Source of the DNA: Deltaproteobacteria bacterium
Lineage (GTDB): Bacteria > Desulfobacterota > BSN033 > UBA1163
Assembly: GCA_016875195.1 (NCBI GenBank)
Contig: VGRY01000008.1
Coordinates: 25,526-89,525 of the forward strand
DNA: 64,000 nt
Direction: 5' to 3'
Shown here one piece after another: positions 24,037-33,925 of the stretch; positions within the stretch are counted from its first letter, which is position 1, and each line of letters starts with the position of its first letter. A program made the translations under genes and the position numbers. The notes under the pieces were generated by a model. That model was not told the origin of the DNA. It worked only from the letters and a program-made list of their open reading frames with translations, and searched no databases.

Positions 24037-24792
24037 TCAGACTTTGCCCACGGGGGCCATATAGATTACAAACTCTTCTTCCCCGTCGAGATGGAGCAAC
24101 TGATCCATGGCCTCCTGGTCATAGGCACCAATGGCACAGGTCCCTGCACCAATGGCTTCACAGGCAAGGTAGAGGTTCTGACAGACATGGCCCGCATCCA
24201 TGGCGATGACCCTGTGAGCCGCCAGCCCGTAACGCCACTCCATACGGTAAGGGATGGCGGTCCAGATGAATGTCAGTGAACTATTTCCTGCGTAGGGCTG
24301 GCCAAATGTTGCAGAGACGATCTTCCCCGCGAGGTTTTTCTCAGAAAACTCAAAGAGAAGCTGATGTGACAGCGGAAGATAACGGTATATCCCTGCATCA
24401 AGCCCTTCTAAACGGAACACTGCCAGATAGGTTTCAAGGGCATGACGACACCCCGCAGATGGTACAGTGCGATAGGCATGTCCCCATTCAACCTCTCCCC
24501 GGACTCCCTGGGTTGTCCAGAGGAGAAAAGAGACCTCTTCTAAAGTAAGTGGCTCCCTTTTATACATTCGACGGCTCTGCCGGTTTCTGATGGCTTTGGT
24601 AAGGTCTATGTTAGGAATGTGTTTCCATTCGGCTGGCTTTACCAGATCAATTCGTAATGCATCGGCTGGGTAGGGTTTTTCGATAGGAGGAGGGTCCATT
24701 CCTCTGTTCTGGTCGGTCAGAGAAAAGTCCACTCGCTTTCGGATGCTATCTTTTAAGAAAAACCTGTACGGTCGTAATAAGTTTTTTTCCAT
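24037..24792 (-). CDS. SagB/nitroreductase-family FMN oxidoreductase
   Basis: A 251-residue protein of the SagB-type dehydrogenase branch of the nitroreductase fold. AIRNRQSRRMYKREPLTLEE is the FMN-phosphate-binding start of the domain, followed by LLWTTQGVRG, TVPSAGCRHALETYL and GHVCQNLYLACEAIGAGTC. SagB relatives oxidise azolines in peptide natural products, but stand-alone copies like this one are widespread and uncharacterised. No YcaO or leader-peptide gene is adjacent. The ribosome site is weak. Confidence 0.83.
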   Translation of the reverse strand: MEKNLLRPYRFFLKDSIRKRVDFSLTDQNRGMDPPPIEKPYPADALRIDLVKPAEWKHIPNIDLTKAIRNRQSRRMYKREPLTLEEVSFLLWTTQGVRGEVEWGHAYRTVPSAGCRHALETYLAVFRLEGLDAGIYRYLPLSHQLLFEFSEKNLAGKIVSATFGQPYAGNSSLTFIWTAIPYRMEWRYGLAAHRVIAMDAGHVCQNLYLACEAIGAGTCAIGAYDQEAMDQLLHLDGEEEFVIYMAPVGKV

Positions 24793-24882
24793 CTCTTAGT
24801 AACAGTCTATCAGAAATATAGTGGAAGTTCAAATTTTGCAGGACTTTGAAAACCAAACTTTTTACATTACTTTGACTCATAG

Positions 24883-25833
24883 ATGGCCATATGCGACAAT
24901 GTCTCTGTGTTAGGGACACTGCTCGGAATCAGTTCTGCCTTTTTCTTTGCGGTCAACTCGATCATTACCCGGCGCGGAGTTCTCCGGGTGAGTTCCAATT
25001 ACATCGCTGTCGGCTCTATTTTTACAGGAACATTTTTCTTCCTTCTGCTTCTTGCGTTGACAGGAAATCTCTTCAGCTTTGCCCAAATCCCCTGGAAAGC
25101 CCTTCTCTTTTGGATCCTTTCTGGCATTATTCACTTTGCCCTGGGAAGAACCTGGGCCTACCGATCGATTCAGTTCATCGGCTCAAACCGGTCCAATGTG
25201 GTGACGAGTCTTAATCCCATGGTGACCATTGTTCTGGCGCTTCTGATTCTCCACGAAGAGGTCAATGAACTGATGAGCTTGGGGATTCTGTTTTCGCTGG
25301 CTGGCCCCCTGGTCATGCTTCTGAAGGAGAAAACGCTGACCGGGCCAAATTCGCTCTCCGGAGGAATCCAGGGAAAGGATGTGAATCGTTTTACCGTTTA
25401 TAAGGGTTTTTTCTACGGAGCCGGGGCAGCTGTTTTCTGGGGAAGCAGTGCGATCTTCATTAAACTGGCCATGAAAGAAGGGGGAGGTTCTCCAATAGCT
25501 GGAAGTTTTCTCGCCTATTTGGCTGCCTCCGTGGTAGTGGCCCCTTCTATCATCATGAATCCTAAAAACCGGAGAGAGTTTTTCTCTGAAAAAACCGATT
25601 CGATGATGTTGGCCATTACCTGCGGCTTGACCTCGGGGTTGGCCCAGTTACTGCGATATGTCGCCCTGGGATATACATCGGCGATTATCGTCAGTCTCCT
25701 GAACCGAACTGTTCCTATCTGGGTGCTCATTTTAAGTTTCATGTTTATGCGGCGATATGAAAGCTTCAGCCGCTGGGTTCTCATCGGCAATGGTTTATTG
25801 GTTATTGGAACGCTCTTGGTTGTGATCTCGTAA
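24883..25833 (+). CDS. EamA/DMT-family transporter
   Basis: A 316-residue membrane protein with about ten helices in two EamA repeats. ISSAFFFAVNSIITRRGV opens the first and GAGAAVFWGSSAIFIKLAMK opens the second; each ends in the typical VVTSLNPMVTIVLALLILHE or VSLLNRTVPIWVLILSF. Such proteins export metabolites or amino acids. The start is uncertain: there is no ribosome site before 24883, and a GTG at 24907 would remove eight residues. Confidence 0.82.
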   Translation: MAICDNVSVLGTLLGISSAFFFAVNSIITRRGVLRVSSNYIAVGSIFTGTFFFLLLLALTGNLFSFAQIPWKALLFWILSGIIHFALGRTWAYRSIQFIGSNRSNVVTSLNPMVTIVLALLILHEEVNELMSLGILFSLAGPLVMLLKEKTLTGPNSLSGGIQGKDVNRFTVYKGFFYGAGAAVFWGSSAIFIKLAMKEGGGSPIAGSFLAYLAASVVVAPSIIMNPKNRREFFSEKTDSMMLAITCGLTSGLAQLLRYVALGYTSAIIVSLLNRTVPIWVLILSFMFMRRYESFSRWVLIGNGLLVIGTLLVVIS

Positions 25834-25853
25834 CCCCAAACTAAAAAGCCAAT

Positions 25854-26183
25854 ATGGATTATCAACGAAGTCAACTCAGGATTGTCATATTATTGATGTT
25901 AGCCGTGCTCGGGGTCATTTACAGCATTTTGATCTCTTCCCAGCGCACGCTCACCGGTATATACGATTTAGATGGCATCATCGGTGTGGTGTTCGGGCTG
26001 TTCATCTGTTCCCGCCCAGCTGCCAATCTGGTGGATCTACTTTTTTACAGGCAGTCCGTTCAAAATCAGTTCCCGTCGAGTCGAGCGATTGTTTTATGGG
26101 TGACGTTAAATACGCTGATCCTGCTCATCGGTGGCATCGCCATTTTCTTTGGGACCACGCGATTTATCGGCAAAGCAAGTTGA
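25854..26183 (+). CDS. Small membrane protein with three hydrophobic segments
   Basis: A 109-residue protein with predicted helices at about 9-27, 38-58 and 83-103. It follows the transporter by 20 bases. It is not recognised, and the loops (SRPAANLVDLLFYRQSVQNQ) show no metal or nucleotide motif. A clear ribosome site is missing, so expression would depend on coupling to the transporter. Confidence 0.5.
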   Translation: MDYQRSQLRIVILLMLAVLGVIYSILISSQRTLTGIYDLDGIIGVVFGLFICSRPAANLVDLLFYRQSVQNQFPSSRAIVLWVTLNTLILLIGGIAIFFGTTRFIGKAS

Positions 26184-26281
26184 GGATAGAAACATTAATT
26201 ATTTTTGTTTCCGTACTCCGCAATTCTGACGAGAATAAACCAGGTTTTTTGAAAAATACCGCATCATTTCTTAAAAAACTA

Positions 26282-26309
26282 TTGACAGTTATGTAAATAC
26301 CCATATATC
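26282..26309 (+). promoter_or_regulatory. Possible sigma-70 promoter
   Basis: TTGACA at 26282-26287 is a consensus -35, and TATATC at 26304-26309 is a fair -10 with a 16-base spacer. It lies about 107 bases upstream of the exported hypothetical gene. Confidence 0.45.
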
Positions 26310-26416
26310 GTTAGGCCTGTTCCAAATGAATATTATTTGGCCATCTACGTTAAGGGAAATGACTTGCCCCTGATTTCATCAGGTGATCCTGAAGTCGAAC
26401 GTTATAGAAGAGAGAG

Positions 26417-27043
26417 ATGATCAAAGGGAAATCTATCAAGATATGGCATATGAGATCATGGGAATATTTCCTTAGCTTCCTTCTGTTTTTTTCTCTATCC
26501 GGTACAATCGCCTCATCTCAAGAACAGATCATCGTGTCATCGAAAGTAGGTGAGTGTAACCTCACTCTTGAATCAAACCAAAAATGGCATACGTTGAGGT
26601 TACGTGCACATCATCCGAAATATAAGGGATGTCACATTGATCAAGACTCCATGTTATCCGTTCTGAGTGCTGCATTTCTAAAGACCGAACCGCCTAAACT
26701 CGAAGGTAGTTATTCTTCACTGTCTATTGGCAGACTGATCGACTACCCGTGGTTGTGTCAATACCTGGCAACAACCGCTTACCGTGATCCTGGTTGGGAT
26801 TCAAAGAGGGGTAAACCTATCACCAAAGACATCAATCAATATGTCTCTCAACTATTATTTAACAAGGAATTGTTGACACCCTTCAGAACGGTTTTTGAAA
26901 AGAGTGGATACAGGATCAGTGGGGTGACAGTGGAAAAAGTCCTCGTCGGAGGGTTTCGAGAAGTACCTCTCTACCAGGGGGAAGGACACTCCGGCCAGGT
27001 GCCTTATGATGCGCAGGTATGGTTCAGGCTCGAAAAGAAATGA
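26417..27043 (+). CDS. Exported hypothetical protein
   Basis: A 208-residue protein with a signal peptide; the hydrophobic stretch YFLSFLLFFSLSGTIA is followed by SSQEQ. The start at 26417 has agagag nearby, and ATG 26450 is an alternative that gives a shorter signal. The mature part has two cysteines that may pair (GECNLTL and KGCHID) and no enzyme motif I recognise. It is probably periplasmic. It stands ahead of two small unknown ORFs on the same strand. Confidence 0.65.
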   Translation: MIKGKSIKIWHMRSWEYFLSFLLFFSLSGTIASSQEQIIVSSKVGECNLTLESNQKWHTLRLRAHHPKYKGCHIDQDSMLSVLSAAFLKTEPPKLEGSYSSLSIGRLIDYPWLCQYLATTAYRDPGWDSKRGKPITKDINQYVSQLLFNKELLTPFRTVFEKSGYRISGVTVEKVLVGGFREVPLYQGEGHSGQVPYDAQVWFRLEKK

Positions 27044-27179
27044 AATTGGAAGCGTCAATTATTACGAGATCGTCACAGGACCGGGTGGGGCTGCTATCAT
27101 TACCTGGGCTTATAAAAGAAATGATGAATATCTTGCCCTTGTGGACCTCGCGCGTCGGATTGAATCGGCCTTTGAGTGA
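27009..27179 (+). CDS. Small unknown ORF (56 residues), possibly a fragment
   Basis: ATG at 27009 overlaps the end of the previous gene by 35 bases. The product contains VNYYEIVTGPGGAAIITWAY and ends in an amphipathic helix (YLALVDLARRIESAFE), which looks like real protein composition. The TGA at 27177 is in frame with the zinc-ribbon ORF that follows, so the two may be pieces of one decayed gene. No family is recognised, and no good ribosome site is present. Confidence 0.4.
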   Translation: MRRYGSGSKRNEIGSVNYYEIVTGPGGAAIITWAYKRNDEYLALVDLARRIESAFE

Positions 27180-27227
27180 GTCCGGCGGTTTCAAGAGACG
27201 ATTGGGCAGATCTTGTGGACAAAGGAT

Positions 27228-27539
27228 ATGTTCAAGTGTTCCCAATGTGGAGAAGATTTAGGCCAAGAAGGGAAGGGGGGACGAGTGGCCTCCATTTCTG
27301 GCAGTATCATGGGAGACGAATACATTGAGTCGTACTATTTCTGCGATCGTTGCCAAGTCTACACAGTAGAGGTCTATCATGACAGGTTCCTGGGAGAAGA
27401 GGATGTTTCAATACAGGGTCCGGTGCTAAAGCCAGAAGGAGATGCAAAGGTTGAATTGATTAGACAATGCTCGGAGCCCTGGAATAAAAAATGCCGCTGT
27501 GAGGCACACCGGACCTATTTCCAGGGATGGTTGGATTGA
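27228..27539 (+). CDS. Zinc-ribbon-like hypothetical protein
   Basis: A 103-residue protein with two knuckles near the start (MFKCSQCGEDLG and YYFCDRCQVYT) that could bind zinc, and CSEPWNKKCRCEAH near the end. The start is unsure: ATG 27228 has aaagga only one base away, and TTG 27213 is an alternative. The frame is also open upstream back to the TGA at 27177. Function unknown. Confidence 0.55.
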   Translation: MFKCSQCGEDLGQEGKGGRVASISGSIMGDEYIESYYFCDRCQVYTVEVYHDRFLGEEDVSIQGPVLKPEGDAKVELIRQCSEPWNKKCRCEAHRTYFQGWLD

Positions 27540-27740
27540 TGGTGATGGCTATGTACTGCACTTCTAAATCAAACCTGATCTTTCTGTTTTTGAAAACATC
27601 CCGAATGGAGGTTTGATTGACAAAGTAAAGAACCATCCTTTATCATTTTTTATATCTTTCCGGCATGGTATATTGTGTTAGGAACGGGCACGGGCATCAA
27701 TATTAGGAGACTATCATCTATATAGACAAGGAGGAGTCTG

Positions 27741-29612
27741 ATGAAAGGTGGCTATGCAGGCAAATTACTGTTTGTGGATTTGACCAAAGGGACTCTTGAG
27801 GAAAAATCACTCTCTGAGAAACTCGCCAGAAATTTTATCGGCGGGTACGGCATTGGCGCCCGACTACTCTATGATCGGATGAAACCCGGCGTTGATCCTC
27901 TTGGCCCTGACAACATTTTAGGTTTTATTTCCGGACCGCTGAACGGAACAGGGGCCTTCTTTGGGGGACGATATACGGTGGTCTGCAAGTCACCCGTGAC
28001 AGGTGGCTGGAATGATGCAAACTCCGGTGGTTTCTTTGGCCCCGAGCTGAAACGAGCGGGCTTTGATGGCATCTTCGTATCCGGAGCCTCGGATAAGCCA
28101 GTCTATCTCTTTGTTAAAAACGGGAAGGCTGAAATAAGAGATGCGAGTGCTCTCTGGGGAAAAGATACTGTGGAGACGCAAGAGGCCTTGATTCAAGAGA
28201 CGGGTGAAGATAAGCTCCGGGCTGCAGTCATTGGCCAAGGTGGTGAGCAGCTGTCGCTTTTAGCAGGCATCATCAACGACAAGCACCGAGCGGCAGGCCG
28301 AGGCGGATGCGGTGCGGTGATGGGTTCGAAAAGGCTCAAGGCCATCGCTGTGAGAGGAACGAAGAAAATTCCTGTGGCGAATCCTGAAAAGATCAAAGCG
28401 GTGAATTCGGAGATCGCCGAGTTAATGAAAAACGGCCCGACCGTCGAATTGGTGAAGCTCTTCAGTAATTTTGGCACAGGCGGGACGACCGCAGGCGCGG
28501 GCATGAGCGGAGATGCTCCGATGAAAAACTGGGGAGGTGTGGGCGTGGTTGATATGGGAGAGGAATCGATCACAAAGCTTGGAACGTTTTCTTTCGACGC
28601 CAAATACAACACAAAGAAATATGCCTGTGCCAACTGCCCGCTCGGCTGCGGAGCGCATTATCGAGTGGATGACGGAAAGTGGCCCGTGGGAGAAACGGAC
28701 CGGCCGGAATATGAGACGCTGGCAGCCTTCGGAACGATGACTCTGAACGATGATGTGGAATCGATCATCAAATGCAATCATATCTGTAACCGGTACGGCC
28801 TGGATACGATATCGGTCGGCGCTTCTATTGCGTGGGCAATCGAATGCTATGAGAACGGGATATTGACAAAAGCCGACACCGATGGAATTGAGCTGACCTG
28901 GGGAAATGGGGAAGCCATTGTTGCCATTACCGAAGCGATTGCGGAGCAAAAAGGTTTTGGAAAACTCTTAGCCCAGGGGTCAGCAAAGGCAGCTGAGAAA
29001 CTGGGAAAGGGGGCCCAATACCTCCAAACCGTGCGGGGGATTGAGGTTCCCATGCATGACCCCCGGTTTTCGCCAATGCTTGCCAGGACCTATCAGTATG
29101 ATCCTACACCCGCCCGTCACGTAAAAGGGGGATTGGGGATAGCGGATTTCCAATCTCCAAACGAAGTGAAATATAAGTACGGGGGAAGAGGGCAGGTCGA
29201 CATGGCGGCCACCTGTCATACCGAGATACTCAATACCTCCGGTTTCTGTATGTTTGGAGGGTTCTCCATGCCGCCCGATGCAGTGATGAGGTTGATTGAA
29301 GGAGCAACGGGATGGGATTTTAAGCAGGAGGATGTATTGAAGACAGGAAAGCGGATCATGAATATGAGGTATGCCTTCAACCTGCGGGAGGGCCAAAGGC
29401 TTACGGACGATGCCAACCAGCTTCCCAAGAGGTGTATCGGAGAGCCTCCGCAAAAAGAGGGCCCTGTAAAAGGGATCGCCGTCGATATCAAGAAGTTGGG
29501 CGAAGATTTCTGTCAAAATATGGATTGGGATGAAGAGACGAAGATTCCAACCCGGCAATCGCTTGAAGAGCTGGGGGGGTTGGAAGACGTGATTCAAGAC
29601 CTTCATCTTTAG
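27741..29612 (+). CDS. aor: Tungsten-type aldehyde:ferredoxin oxidoreductase
   Basis: A 623-residue protein with family-typical length and layout. GGYAGKLLFVDLTKGT starts domain 1, GGRYTVVCKSPVTGGWNDAN follows, and GGRGGCGAVMGSKRLKAI is a pterin-binding region. CANCPLGC gives three cysteines for the [4Fe-4S] cluster, with the fourth in GFCMFGG near the C-terminus. These enzymes interconvert aldehydes and carboxylic acids with ferredoxin in the cytosol, using a tungsten bis-pterin cofactor. A strong aaggagga ribosome site is present. The gene stands alone, with no MoaD or cofactor genes nearby. The exact AOR subfamily cannot be given by eye. Confidence 0.92.
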   Translation: MKGGYAGKLLFVDLTKGTLEEKSLSEKLARNFIGGYGIGARLLYDRMKPGVDPLGPDNILGFISGPLNGTGAFFGGRYTVVCKSPVTGGWNDANSGGFFGPELKRAGFDGIFVSGASDKPVYLFVKNGKAEIRDASALWGKDTVETQEALIQETGEDKLRAAVIGQGGEQLSLLAGIINDKHRAAGRGGCGAVMGSKRLKAIAVRGTKKIPVANPEKIKAVNSEIAELMKNGPTVELVKLFSNFGTGGTTAGAGMSGDAPMKNWGGVGVVDMGEESITKLGTFSFDAKYNTKKYACANCPLGCGAHYRVDDGKWPVGETDRPEYETLAAFGTMTLNDDVESIIKCNHICNRYGLDTISVGASIAWAIECYENGILTKADTDGIELTWGNGEAIVAITEAIAEQKGFGKLLAQGSAKAAEKLGKGAQYLQTVRGIEVPMHDPRFSPMLARTYQYDPTPARHVKGGLGIADFQSPNEVKYKYGGRGQVDMAATCHTEILNTSGFCMFGGFSMPPDAVMRLIEGATGWDFKQEDVLKTGKRIMNMRYAFNLREGQRLTDDANQLPKRCIGEPPQKEGPVKGIAVDIKKLGEDFCQNMDWDEETKIPTRQSLEELGGLEDVIQDLHL

Positions 29613-30114
29613 CTTTGAGAAAATCCGAAATCTTTGATTACACCGATTCATTTAATACCAATGCATAAATCAGATGCTGAAACGAGTTCATGACAAGAAA
29701 AAGTATGTCATTCCGAACCATGTCCTGAACTTGATTCAGGATCTGTCTTGTTTCGGAATCTCGAATTTAGAAATGTCAAATAATTATTAAGAGTCTCAAA
29801 ATAGCCTATACATGGGAAACCAAAGGCTCAAAGACTCATAACCCCACCTACCCTCCCCTTATTTTAAGGGGAGGAATATACCCCCTCTTAAATTAAGAGG
29901 GGAGAGGGGGAGTTATTTAATTGATCGAACCTTTAGGCTCATGCCAAAGAATGTCTATTCTATTATGAGACTGTTAATAATTGCGTTTTAGTTGTTTGGG
30001 AATATCATTATAAAATCCCTCCCGGTCTCCCCTGCCTACCAGTAGGCAGGCTTTGCCAAAGGGAGGGGAAAAAACTAAATCGATAGAATAAGACGGATAT
30101 GTGAAAGGGAATCC
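29613..30114. repeat. Repeat-filled intergenic region between aor and acn
   Basis: Four repeats fill this 502-base gap. At about 29705-29790 there is a hairpin with tcattccga/ttcggaat arms and the palindrome tcctgaacttgattcagga. At about 29843-29925 there are ccccttattttaagggg and cccctcttaaattaagaggg palindromes with gggggagttat. At about 30025-30065 there is cctgcctaccagtaggcagg inside ccctccc/gggaggg arms. No gene or RNA was seen. Confidence 0.65.
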
Positions 30115-32043
30115 ATGGGGCAGAATATTGTTCAGAAGATTTTTGAATCTCATCTGGTTAGCGGCACCCTTGAGGCTAACAGAGACATTGCCATCGCCAT
30201 TGACCAGACGCTCACGCAGGATGCCACCGGCACGATGGCCTATCTTCAATTCGAGGCCATGGGGATTCCGCGGGTGAAGACCAAACTTTCCGTTAGCTAC
30301 GTGGACCACAATATGCTCCAGACGGGGTTTGAGAATGCGGACGATCACCAGTTTCTTCAGACCTTTGCGGCAAAGTATGGGATCCTCTTTTCCAAACCCG
30401 GCAACGGCATCTGCCATCAGGTCCATCTGGAGCGGTTTGCGAAACCCGGAGTGACGCTTTTGGGCTCTGACAGCCATACGCCCAACGCAGGAGCGATGGG
30501 GATGATCGCTATCGGCGCTGGAGGGCTCGATGTGGCCATTGCCATGGGAGGAGGGGCTTACTACTTCAAGATGCCAGAGGTGGTCCTGGTGAAGCTGAAA
30601 GGAAGGCTTGGCCCATGGGTTTCCTCAAAGGAAATCGTCCTTGAGCTTCTCAGGCGTTTGACGGTCAAAGGAGGCGTGGGGACGATATTTGAATTCGGAG
30701 GGCCTGGTGTGAAGACGCTCTCCATTCCGGAAAGGGCGACGATCGCCAATCTGGGTGCGGAGCTGGGGGCGACCACCACCATTTTCCCAAGCGATGAGCA
30801 GACCCTCGAATTTTTAAAGGCTCAGGGAAGGAAAAAAGAGTGGCTTCTTTTCGAAGCCGATCCAGACGCCTGCTATGATGAACATATAGAGATCGATCTC
30901 CGCACATTGGAACCCATGGTCGCTCAACCTTCAAGTCCAGACAGAGTGGTTCCAGTCAGAGAAGTGGCAGGGAGAGAGGTGCAGCAGGTCTGCATCGGGA
31001 GTTGCAACAACTCCTCCTATGTGGATCTGATGAGTGTCGCAAAGATCCTTAAAGGCAAGAAGATCCACCCGAAAGTCAGCCTTACGATTACCCCCGGGTC
31101 GAAACAGGTTTTTGAGATGATCGCACGGAATGGAGCGATGGCTGATTTGATCCAATCAGGTGCTCGAATCCTTGAGTCCGCCTGCGGCCCATGTATTGGA
31201 ATGGGCCAGGCTCCTCCCTCTGATGCGATCTCCATCCGTACGATGAACCGAAATTTTCCAGGGCGAAGCGGCACACCCGATGATCAGGTTTTTTTGGCAA
31301 GTCCTTATGTGGCTGCAGCCTGCGCTTTGAAAGGAGTGATCACTGATCCGAGAAACTTGAGGCAACAATCTCCCCGGATTCCAATGCCCCAGAAATTCCT
31401 GATCGATGACAGCATGATTCTTTCCCCTTCGCGGACTCCTGAGAAGGTGACAATAGATCGGGGACCGAATATCAAACCTTTACCCACGCGGGGTCCCCTG
31501 GAGGATGCGATCGAGGGAAAGGTTCTTTTAAAGACAGGGGACAATATCACCACAGATCACATCCTACCAGCAGGGGCAAAGATTCTCCCTTTACGATCCA
31601 ATATTCCGGCGATCTCAGAGTATTTGTTCGAGAGAGTAGATCCAACATTTTTCAAAAGGGCAAAAGAGTGCGGAGGTGGTTTTGTCATCGGAGGTGAAAA
31701 TTACGGGCAGGGATCGAGCCGGGAACATGCGGCCCTGGCTCCGATGTTTATTGGCATCCGGACTGTTATTGTGAAGTCGTATGCACGTATTCACCGGTCC
31801 AACCTGATCAACTTCGGGATCCTTCCCCTGATATTTAAAGATGAGAAGGGACTTGAGAGGATTGACCAAGGAGATCAGCTCAGAATCGAGAATGTAAGAG
31901 ATCGCCTCAAAGTGAATGGATCATTGACGGTTCAGAATGTGACAAAGGGGAGAGAGTTCGAAGTTTTGCATGGGTTGAATCAGAGGGAGATCGATATCCT
32001 CCTTGCCGGAGGGTTGCTGAATTATACTCGTAGCAATGTCTAA
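30115..32043 (+). CDS. acn: Aconitate hydratase (Aquifex-type)
   Basis: A 642-residue single-chain aconitase with all four domains. TLLGSDSHTPNAGAMGMIAI (substrate and cluster region), VCIGSCNNSS with the first cluster Cys, SACGPCIGMG with the other two, and the swivel domain DNITTDHILPAG and GENYGQGSSREHAALAP are present. It isomerises citrate to isocitrate. The length matches the short 'Aquifex type' group rather than the 850-900-residue AcnA or AcnB. It is followed within 40 bases by SdhA, so the TCA genes are clustered. Confidence 0.93.
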   Translation: MGQNIVQKIFESHLVSGTLEANRDIAIAIDQTLTQDATGTMAYLQFEAMGIPRVKTKLSVSYVDHNMLQTGFENADDHQFLQTFAAKYGILFSKPGNGICHQVHLERFAKPGVTLLGSDSHTPNAGAMGMIAIGAGGLDVAIAMGGGAYYFKMPEVVLVKLKGRLGPWVSSKEIVLELLRRLTVKGGVGTIFEFGGPGVKTLSIPERATIANLGAELGATTTIFPSDEQTLEFLKAQGRKKEWLLFEADPDACYDEHIEIDLRTLEPMVAQPSSPDRVVPVREVAGREVQQVCIGSCNNSSYVDLMSVAKILKGKKIHPKVSLTITPGSKQVFEMIARNGAMADLIQSGARILESACGPCIGMGQAPPSDAISIRTMNRNFPGRSGTPDDQVFLASPYVAAACALKGVITDPRNLRQQSPRIPMPQKFLIDDSMILSPSRTPEKVTIDRGPNIKPLPTRGPLEDAIEGKVLLKTGDNITTDHILPAGAKILPLRSNIPAISEYLFERVDPTFFKRAKECGGGFVIGGENYGQGSSREHAALAPMFIGIRTVIVKSYARIHRSNLINFGILPLIFKDEKGLERIDQGDQLRIENVRDRLKVNGSLTVQNVTKGREFEVLHGLNQREIDILLAGGLLNYTRSNV

Positions 32044-32076
32044 GGTTTGAAGTGACTAAAGTGCTTAAAGTTCACC

Positions 32077-33801
32077 ATGAACTTCACTCATGACATTGTC
32101 ATTGTTGGAGCAGGCCTGGCAGGACTCCGTGCGGCTGTGGAGTGTGTAGGCCATGCTGACGTGGCAGTGGTCAGCAAAGTCTTTCCGACACGGTCCCATT
32201 CGGGTGCGGCCCAGGGCGGGATTACCGCCGCTCTTGGCAACGAAGAGGAAGACCATTGGGAATGGCACCTCTTCGATACAATCAAGGGAAGCGATTACCT
32301 CGGTGATCAAGATGCGATCGAGGTCATGGTCAGAGACGCCCCCCGTGTCATTTACGAACTGGAACATATGGGTGTTCCCTTCAGCCGTACCCCAGAGGGA
32401 AAGATCGCACAGAGAAATTTCGGAGGCCATACCCGCGATTTTGGAAAGAAGTCAGTCAAGAGAGCATGCTATGCAGCGGACCGCACTGGAAGAGTTGTCC
32501 TCGATACCCTCTATGACCAATGCCTTCGTCACCATGTAAAATTCTATTCTGAAAATTATCTCCTTTCACTTATTTTTGACGGTAAGAGATGTAGTGGAGT
32601 GGTGACCTACGATCTTGCCACAGGTGAACTCCACCTTCTTCAGGCAAAGGCTATTCTCCTGGCGACCGGCGGATGCGGAAAGATCTATAAGACAACATCC
32701 AATGGTTTTGCTTCGACCGGGGATGGCATCAACCTTGCTCATCAGGCAGGCATCCCTCTTGAGGATATGGAATTCGTTCAATTCCATCCTACCGGGCTCT
32801 ACCCCCTTGGCATTTTGGTGAGCGAAGCGGCAAGAGGCGAAGGCGGATGGTTAAGGAACCGGCTGGGTCACCGGTTTATGGAGCATTATGCTCCCACCGT
32901 GAAAGATTTAGCTGCAAGGGATGTCGTTTCAAGGGCAATCCTGACTGAAGTTCGGGAAGGTAGAGGGATCGGGGGAAAGGATTATGTTCATCTCGATCTC
33001 ACCCATTTAGGAGAAGAGAAGATTGAAAAGCGGCTCTGGGAGATCGCCTCCTTTGCGAGAATCTATCTTGGCATTGATCCTGTCTATGATCCCATTCCTG
33101 TGCAACCCACCTGCCACTACATCATGGGAGGCATCCCTACGGATGTCGATGGCAGGGTTTTGAGAGATGAGAAAGGATCGGTTGCCTCCGGGTTGTATGC
33201 GGCAGGGGAGTGCGCCTGCATTTCGGTTCACGGCGCGAACCGGCTGGGGTGCAATTCCCTTCTCGATCTTCTCGTTTTCGGGAGAAGAAGCGGATTGGCG
33301 ATAAAGAGAGATTTGACTCAGTATGAACACCGCCCGATCTCTGCTGAACCAATGAACTGGATGGATTCGAGAATAAGCGATTTATTAATTCATCAAGGTA
33401 AAGATAAAGCCGGGTTTCTTCGTAAGCAGATGCAGTCGGTGATGATGGAATACGGGTCGGTTTTCAGGAATGACGAAGGCCTAAAAAAGGGGATCGAGGA
33501 GATAAGAACCCTGAAAGATCGGTATAAAGATATTGGTGTTATTAATAAGAAGAGGTCCTTCAATTATGAATTAATGGAAGCAATTGAATTGGGCCACCAA
33601 CTCGAACTCTCGGAGGTGATTCTCCTGAGCGCTCTGCATAGGCGTGAGAGCAGAGGAGCCCACTACCGTGAAGATTTTCCTGTGCGGACGGACCGGTACT
33701 TTTTAAAACATACTCTTGTTTTTGAGACCCCAAAGGGCCCAGAGGTGAGGTATAAGCCTGTAAAGATTACGAAGTTCCAACCCGAAGCAAGGGTGTATTA
33801 G
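32077..33801 (+). CDS. sdhA: Succinate dehydrogenase/fumarate reductase flavoprotein subunit
   Basis: A 574-residue FAD subunit. [17 protein letters not shown] is the dinucleotide fold, [11 protein letters not shown] carries the His that binds FAD covalently, and [26 protein letters not shown] and the catalytic Arg region ([12 protein letters not shown]) are intact. [11 protein letters not shown] and the C-terminal domain complete it. It oxidises succinate in the TCA cycle, or reduces fumarate, with SdhB next door. No membrane anchor gene (SdhC/D) is found on either side. Confidence 0.94.
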   Translation: MNFTHDIVIVGAGLAGLRAAVECVGHADVAVVSKVFPTRSHSGAAQGGITAALGNEEEDHWEWHLFDTIKGSDYLGDQDAIEVMVRDAPRVIYELEHMGVPFSRTPEGKIAQRNFGGHTRDFGKKSVKRACYAADRTGRVVLDTLYDQCLRHHVKFYSENYLLSLIFDGKRCSGVVTYDLATGELHLLQAKAILLATGGCGKIYKTTSNGFASTGDGINLAHQAGIPLEDMEFVQFHPTGLYPLGILVSEAARGEGGWLRNRLGHRFMEHYAPTVKDLAARDVVSRAILTEVREGRGIGGKDYVHLDLTHLGEEKIEKRLWEIASFARIYLGIDPVYDPIPVQPTCHYIMGGIPTDVDGRVLRDEKGSVASGLYAAGECACISVHGANRLGCNSLLDLLVFGRRSGLAIKRDLTQYEHRPISAEPMNWMDSRISDLLIHQGKDKAGFLRKQMQSVMMEYGSVFRNDEGLKKGIEEIRTLKDRYKDIGVINKKRSFNYELMEAIELGHQLELSEVILLSALHRRESRGAHYREDFPVRTDRYFLKHTLVFETPKGPEVRYKPVKITKFQPEARVY

Positions 33802-33895
33802 TCTGTTAGTCGGATAGTCGGTTAGTCTAATAGTCTAAAAGTACAAGACGATGAGACGATACGACTATAAGACTATGAGACAATAGGATTGCAGC
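33802..33895. repeat. Intergenic word-hairpin (AGTC word), sdhA-sdhB
   Basis: The left arm tagtcggatagtcggttagtct is complementary in an imperfect way to the right arm gacgatacgactataagact. The same word makes up the hairpin at 41171-41248 between two other subunit genes. Confidence 0.75.
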
Positions 33896-33925
33896 ACTTC
33901 AGCACATTAAAATGAAAGATGGATT

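Noticed and set aside
27177..27179. Second selenocysteine codon
   Set aside because: The context is E-U-V-R-R with no Cys homology and no downstream hairpin seen.
27617..27644. TTGACA with a -10 before the aldehyde oxidoreductase gene
   Set aside because: The -10 (tttatc) is weak, so it was not listed as a promoter.
33802..33895. CRISPR-like repeats
   Set aside because: The units are short, variable and arranged as two complementary arms rather than direct repeats with spacers.
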